Positions 61,018-64,000 of a stretch of 64,000 nt of DNA are shown piece by piece. Within the stretch, counting starts at the first letter, position 1. Each line of letters begins with the position of its first letter. The notes under the pieces are model-generated. The model was not told where the DNA came from, did no database searches, and saw only the letters and a list, made by a program, of their open reading frames with translations. The translations under genes and the position numbers were made by a program. The DNA comes from Mucilaginibacter mali (lineage in GTDB: Bacteria > Bacteroidota > Bacteroidia > Sphingobacteriales > Sphingobacteriaceae): NCBI RefSeq assembly GCF_013283875.1, contig NZ_CP054139.1:5456001-5520000 (forward strand). The letters are read 5' to 3'.

Positions 61018-64000
61018 ATGTATAAAAACTTTATCCATAAAGATGGGAAGTCTATTTGCTGCGCGCTTAAATTATCACTTGCTATGAGAGTCACCATATT
61101 TATATTCCTGGTTACCATATTTCAGGCAAAGGCTTTAACTTCTATTGCGCAAAAGATCACCATTAACGAAAAAAACGTATCGCTAAAAGAGATATTTAAC
61201 GACATAAAAACACAGGGCAATTTTGATGTGTTTTACAGCAGCAGCCTTATTGACCCGGCCAGCAAGGTTAGTGTAAACGTGCAGCAGGGCAGTGTAGAAG
61301 ATGTGTTGAACGAGGCGCTGGCCAATTTACCGTTAACTTATTCCATCAGCGACAAAGTTATTGTGATCACTCGCAAAAAGGCATTGCCTCCCGCGCCGGT
61401 ATCTGCTGCAGCAGCGGCCGATACGGTGGTGAGCGGTACCGTAGTGGATGCTAAAATCAAGGAAAGCATACCCGGGGCTACCGTAAGTATTAAACAAAGA
61501 AAAGGCCTTGTTATTACCGACAAGGATGGTCATTTTATGCTGAACGCCCGCACCGGCGATTCCATACTGGTATCCTTTGTAGGCTACAAACCTAAAAGTG
61601 TAGCTGTAAAAAATGTAAAAACACGCTTACTGATTGTACTTGAAGAGGCGGTGAGCAATTTGAACGAAGTTACGATCAACGGTTTATTTACCCGTAAAAA
61701 CACCACGTATACGGGTACGGCTTCTACCTTTAACCAGGAAGAATTATTAAAGGGAGGCTCGCAGAATGTGATCCAAAGCTTAACCGCCCTGGATCCGTCG
61801 ATCGTTTTGGTACCGAATAATACTTTAGGGTCCAATCCAAACGCTTTGCCCCAGTTGCAGGTGCGCGGCCAAAATGGCCTGCCCGATCTGACCGGAGGGA
61901 GCGTTGCCAATGATCCGAATCAGCCCCTTTTTATATTGGATGGCTTTGAAACCACGCTGCAAAAAGTGGTCGATCTGGATATTTACCGGGTGGCCAGCGT
62001 TACCCTGCTTAAAGATGCCGCATCGAAGGCTATCTACGGATCGAAGGCGGCTAACGGCGTAGTAGTTATCGAAACTATTAAACCTAAACCCGGCCAGGTG
62101 CGCCTTACCTATAACCTGACCGGAGGCCTGAGCGCGCCTGATCTGAGCAGCTATCATCTGACCAACGCCTTTGAAAAACTACAGGCCGAGGTTAACGCCG
62201 GTGTTTATACCAGCACCAGCCCAACCAACCAGTATAACCTGGCTACCGAATACAATACTTATTTAAAGAACGCCCAAAGCGGAGTAAATACCTACTGGCT
62301 TTCTAAACCACTGCAAAACGGTATCAACCAAAGGCACTCGTTCATGTTTGAAGGTGGCGACGACCGCCTGGTTTACGGCGTGCAGTTATCCTATAACAAC
62401 AACTCCGGCGTAATGAAGGGTTCGGCCCGTAATACGTTTGGCGGCGCTATTAACCTGAGCTATCGCTTTAAGGGATTAAACATCAGCAACGTGCTGACCC
62501 TTACCTCAAATAAGGCCTCAAATTCGCCATGGGGCGATTTTTCTACCTACGCGGCCATGAATCCTTACTTGCCTTATTTTGATGCTAACGGCAATATCCT
62601 GAAGCAGATCAATACGGTGCTTACACCACCGGCAGGTTCGCCCAACCTAACATCAAGCCCGGTTTATAACCCGGCGTATAATTCAACCTTAAGTTCGTTT
62701 GATGTAAGTAAGTATACTGATATCACCAACAATACATCGGTAGACTGGGCCATTACTCCGGCTTTCCGGGTGATCGCTAAATTCAGCATCACGGCGCAAA
62801 ACAATGGCTCGGATACCTACAAGGCTGCCGATGATACCTACTTTACATCGGCTGTTTACCAAACCAGCACAGGTGTTTACCGTAAGGGCTATTATATTAA
62901 AGGTAATGGTACCATTAATAACTGGACGAGCAATGCGGTTGCCAACTATACCAAAAAACTGGGTAAAAGCACCGCGGCGCTGAACGGTGGTTATGAGGTA
63001 AGCAGCATGTCGTCGGCCGGTAGTTCGTTTAGTGTGGAAGGCTTCCCTAATCCTATGCTGACTTTGCCATCGCAGGGCTTGCAGTATATGCTTAATACCA
63101 CGCCAACCAGCAGTGAAAGCACCGTACGCTCTTTAGGTTTATTCGCTTCGGGTAACTATGCCTTTGCCGAAAAATACCTGTTTGATGGTACCTACCGCGC
63201 TTCCGAATCATCGCAGTTTGGATCGAACAATCGCTGGGGACAATTCTGGTCGCTGGGTGTGGGATGGAACCTGCATTACGAAGACTTTTTGAAGAATGTG
63301 CACTTCCTCGATCTGTTGAAGCTGCGCGCCACCACCGGCTTTACCGGTTCGCAGGGTTTTAGCGCTTATCAAAGCGTGGGTACTTATGGCTACTACCTTA
63401 ATTCAAATTATCAGAATGCAACCGGCGCCTACCTGTTAAGCCTCGCCAATCCCGACCTGGCCTGGCAGCGCCTGCAGGAGAATAACTATGGCGTAGATTT
63501 CGGCTTCCTTAAAAAGATCAGTGGTTATTTTAACTATTACGTGAAAACCACCAATGGTTTGTTAACAGATATCACCCTGCCGCCATCTGCCGGTTTTACC
63601 ACTTATAAGGCTAATTTGGGTATCGTACAAAATGTTGGCTTCGATTTCAACGTGCGTTATATGATCTATAACGATCCTAAAAAACGGAACTACTTCAATG
63701 TATTTGCCACAGTGGCGCACAATACCAATACGCTGAAGCAGATCTCGGCAGCATTGCAGGCTTATAATAATAGCACCGCCGCGTCGCTTTCAAACGCTAC
63801 TGCCACTGTGCTTAACCCTACGGTGGTAGTCAACAAGCCTAAGATCTTGTTAAAGGAAGGCCAGTCAATGAATGCCATATATGCTGTTCGTTCACTGGGT
63901 ATCGACCCGGCTACAGGTAAAGAAGTATACCGCAAACTGGATGGCTCGGTTACTACCACATGGTCTGCCGATGACCTGACCGTTGTAGGTGATAACCTGC
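61018..64000 (+). CDS. SusC/RagA-family TonB-dependent receptor with STN domain, N-terminal part
   Basis: The frame opens at ATG 61018 (MYKNFIHKDGKSICC) and remains open to the window edge, about 994 codons. A hydrophobic signal (about 24-38) leads to an STN domain (about 43-110, VSLKEIFNDIKTQGNFDVFYS), as in receptors that signal to FecR. A carboxypeptidase-like beta domain (VVSGTVVDAKIKESIPGATV, DGHFMLNARTGD) and a plug with LQVRGQNGLPDL, PLFILDGFETTLQK and LLKDAASKAIYGSKAANGVVVI follow, then barrel strands. A SusD partner would be expected beyond the edge. The family is clear; the ligand is unknown. Confidence 0.94.
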   Translation, partial: MYKNFIHKDGKSICCALKLSLAMRVTIFIFLVTIFQAKALTSIAQKITINEKNVSLKEIFNDIKTQGNFDVFYSSSLIDPASKVSVNVQQGSVEDVLNEALANLPLTYSISDKVIVITRKKALPPAPVSAAAAADTVVSGTVVDAKIKESIPGATVSIKQRKGLVITDKDGHFMLNARTGDSILVSFVGYKPKSVAVKNVKTRLLIVLEEAVSNLNEVTINGLFTRKNTTYTGTASTFNQEELLKGGSQNVIQSLTALDPSIVLVPNNTLGSNPNALPQLQVRGQNGLPDLTGGSVANDPNQPLFILDGFETTLQKVVDLDIYRVASVTLLKDAASKAIYGSKAANGVVVIETIKPKPGQVRLTYNLTGGLSAPDLSSYHLTNAFEKLQAEVNAGVYTSTSPTNQYNLATEYNTYLKNAQSGVNTYWLSKPLQNGINQRHSFMFEGGDDRLVYGVQLSYNNNSGVMKGSARNTFGGAINLSYRFKGLNISNVLTLTSNKASNSPWGDFSTYAAMNPYLPYFDANGNILKQINTVLTPPAGSPNLTSSPVYNPAYNSTLSSFDVSKYTDITNNTSVDWAITPAFRVIAKFSITAQNNGSDTYKAADDTYFTSAVYQTSTGVYRKGYYIKGNGTINNWTSNAVANYTKKLGKSTAALNGGYEVSSMSSAGSSFSVEGFPNPMLTLPSQGLQYMLNTTPTSSESTVRSLGLFASGNYAFAEKYLFDGTYRASESSQFGSNNRWGQFWSLGVGWNLHYEDFLKNVHFLDLLKLRATTGFTGSQGFSAYQSVGTYGYYLNSNYQNATGAYLLSLANPDLAWQRLQENNYGVDFGFLKKISGYFNYYVKTTNGLLTDITLPPSAGFTTYKANLGIVQNVGFDFNVRYMIYNDPKKRNYFNVFATVAHNTNTLKQISAALQAYNNSTAASLSNATATVLNPTVVVNKPKILLKEGQSMNAIYAVRSLGIDPATGKEVYRKLDGSVTTTWSADDLTVVGDNL

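Overview
The window comes from a Bacteroidota chromosome, most likely family Sphingobacteriaceae and close to Mucilaginibacter or Pedobacter (genus is inference). The signs are: TAnnTTTG-type -7 promoter elements, the futalosine route to menaquinone (mqnB, mqnD), a FecR anti-sigma factor with a C-terminal DUF4974-like region, SusC/Oar-type TonB-dependent receptors, TlpA-like redoxins with long helical N-terminal regions, an OlsF-like fused acyltransferase, many secreted pectin-active enzymes, and intergenic regions full of palindromic repeats. The tRNA gene does not encode its CCA end, which also fits.

Layout. 1-8.2 kb is mostly metabolism: the end of proA, two lipoproteins, a Gfo/Idh/MocA oxidoreductase, a thioredoxin-like lipoprotein, mqnD with a DinB-like protein, mqnB, a 6-carboxytetrahydropterin synthase-like gene next to folE, and fabD. 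8.3-22.7 kb holds a giant membrane histidine kinase, an alpha/beta hydrolase, a divergent HxlR regulator/azoreductase pair with a clear operator, an acetylesterase, and a minus-strand five-gene unit (Cys-tailed small protein, membrane protein, histidine kinase, response regulator, PA0069-type radical SAM protein). 22.7-38.7 kb is a carbohydrate region with a strong pectin theme: GH28, SGNH esterase, two GH43-like enzymes, pectinesterase, a DUF1593 protein, a bicupin and a CotH-like lipoprotein. No SusC/SusD pair lies inside it. A REP-associated tyrosine transposase (RAYT) with flanking REP-like palindromes sits in the middle.

39-52.9 kb is core housekeeping: rpsP and ffh (divergent), an Oar-like receptor, an OlsF-like acyltransferase, a ComEA-like HhH protein, apt, lpxB, then a minus-strand group of three very small genes (two of them paralogues) and an MFS transporter. 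52.9-54.5 kb is AT-rich. It holds a promoter/terminator-bounded stretch with no gene, tRNA-Ala(GGC), and a scar-like region with gene remnants. 54.5-64 kb has trxB, a 39-residue membrane peptide, and a plus-strand run of fecR, three TlpA-type redoxins and a SusC-family receptor with an STN domain that continues past the window edge.

The least explained items are the five-gene signalling unit with the Cys-tailed protein, the tandem small paralogues near 51 kb, the fecR-redoxin-susC cluster with no adjacent sigma factor, and the RAYT/REP locus with a 25-bp duplication.
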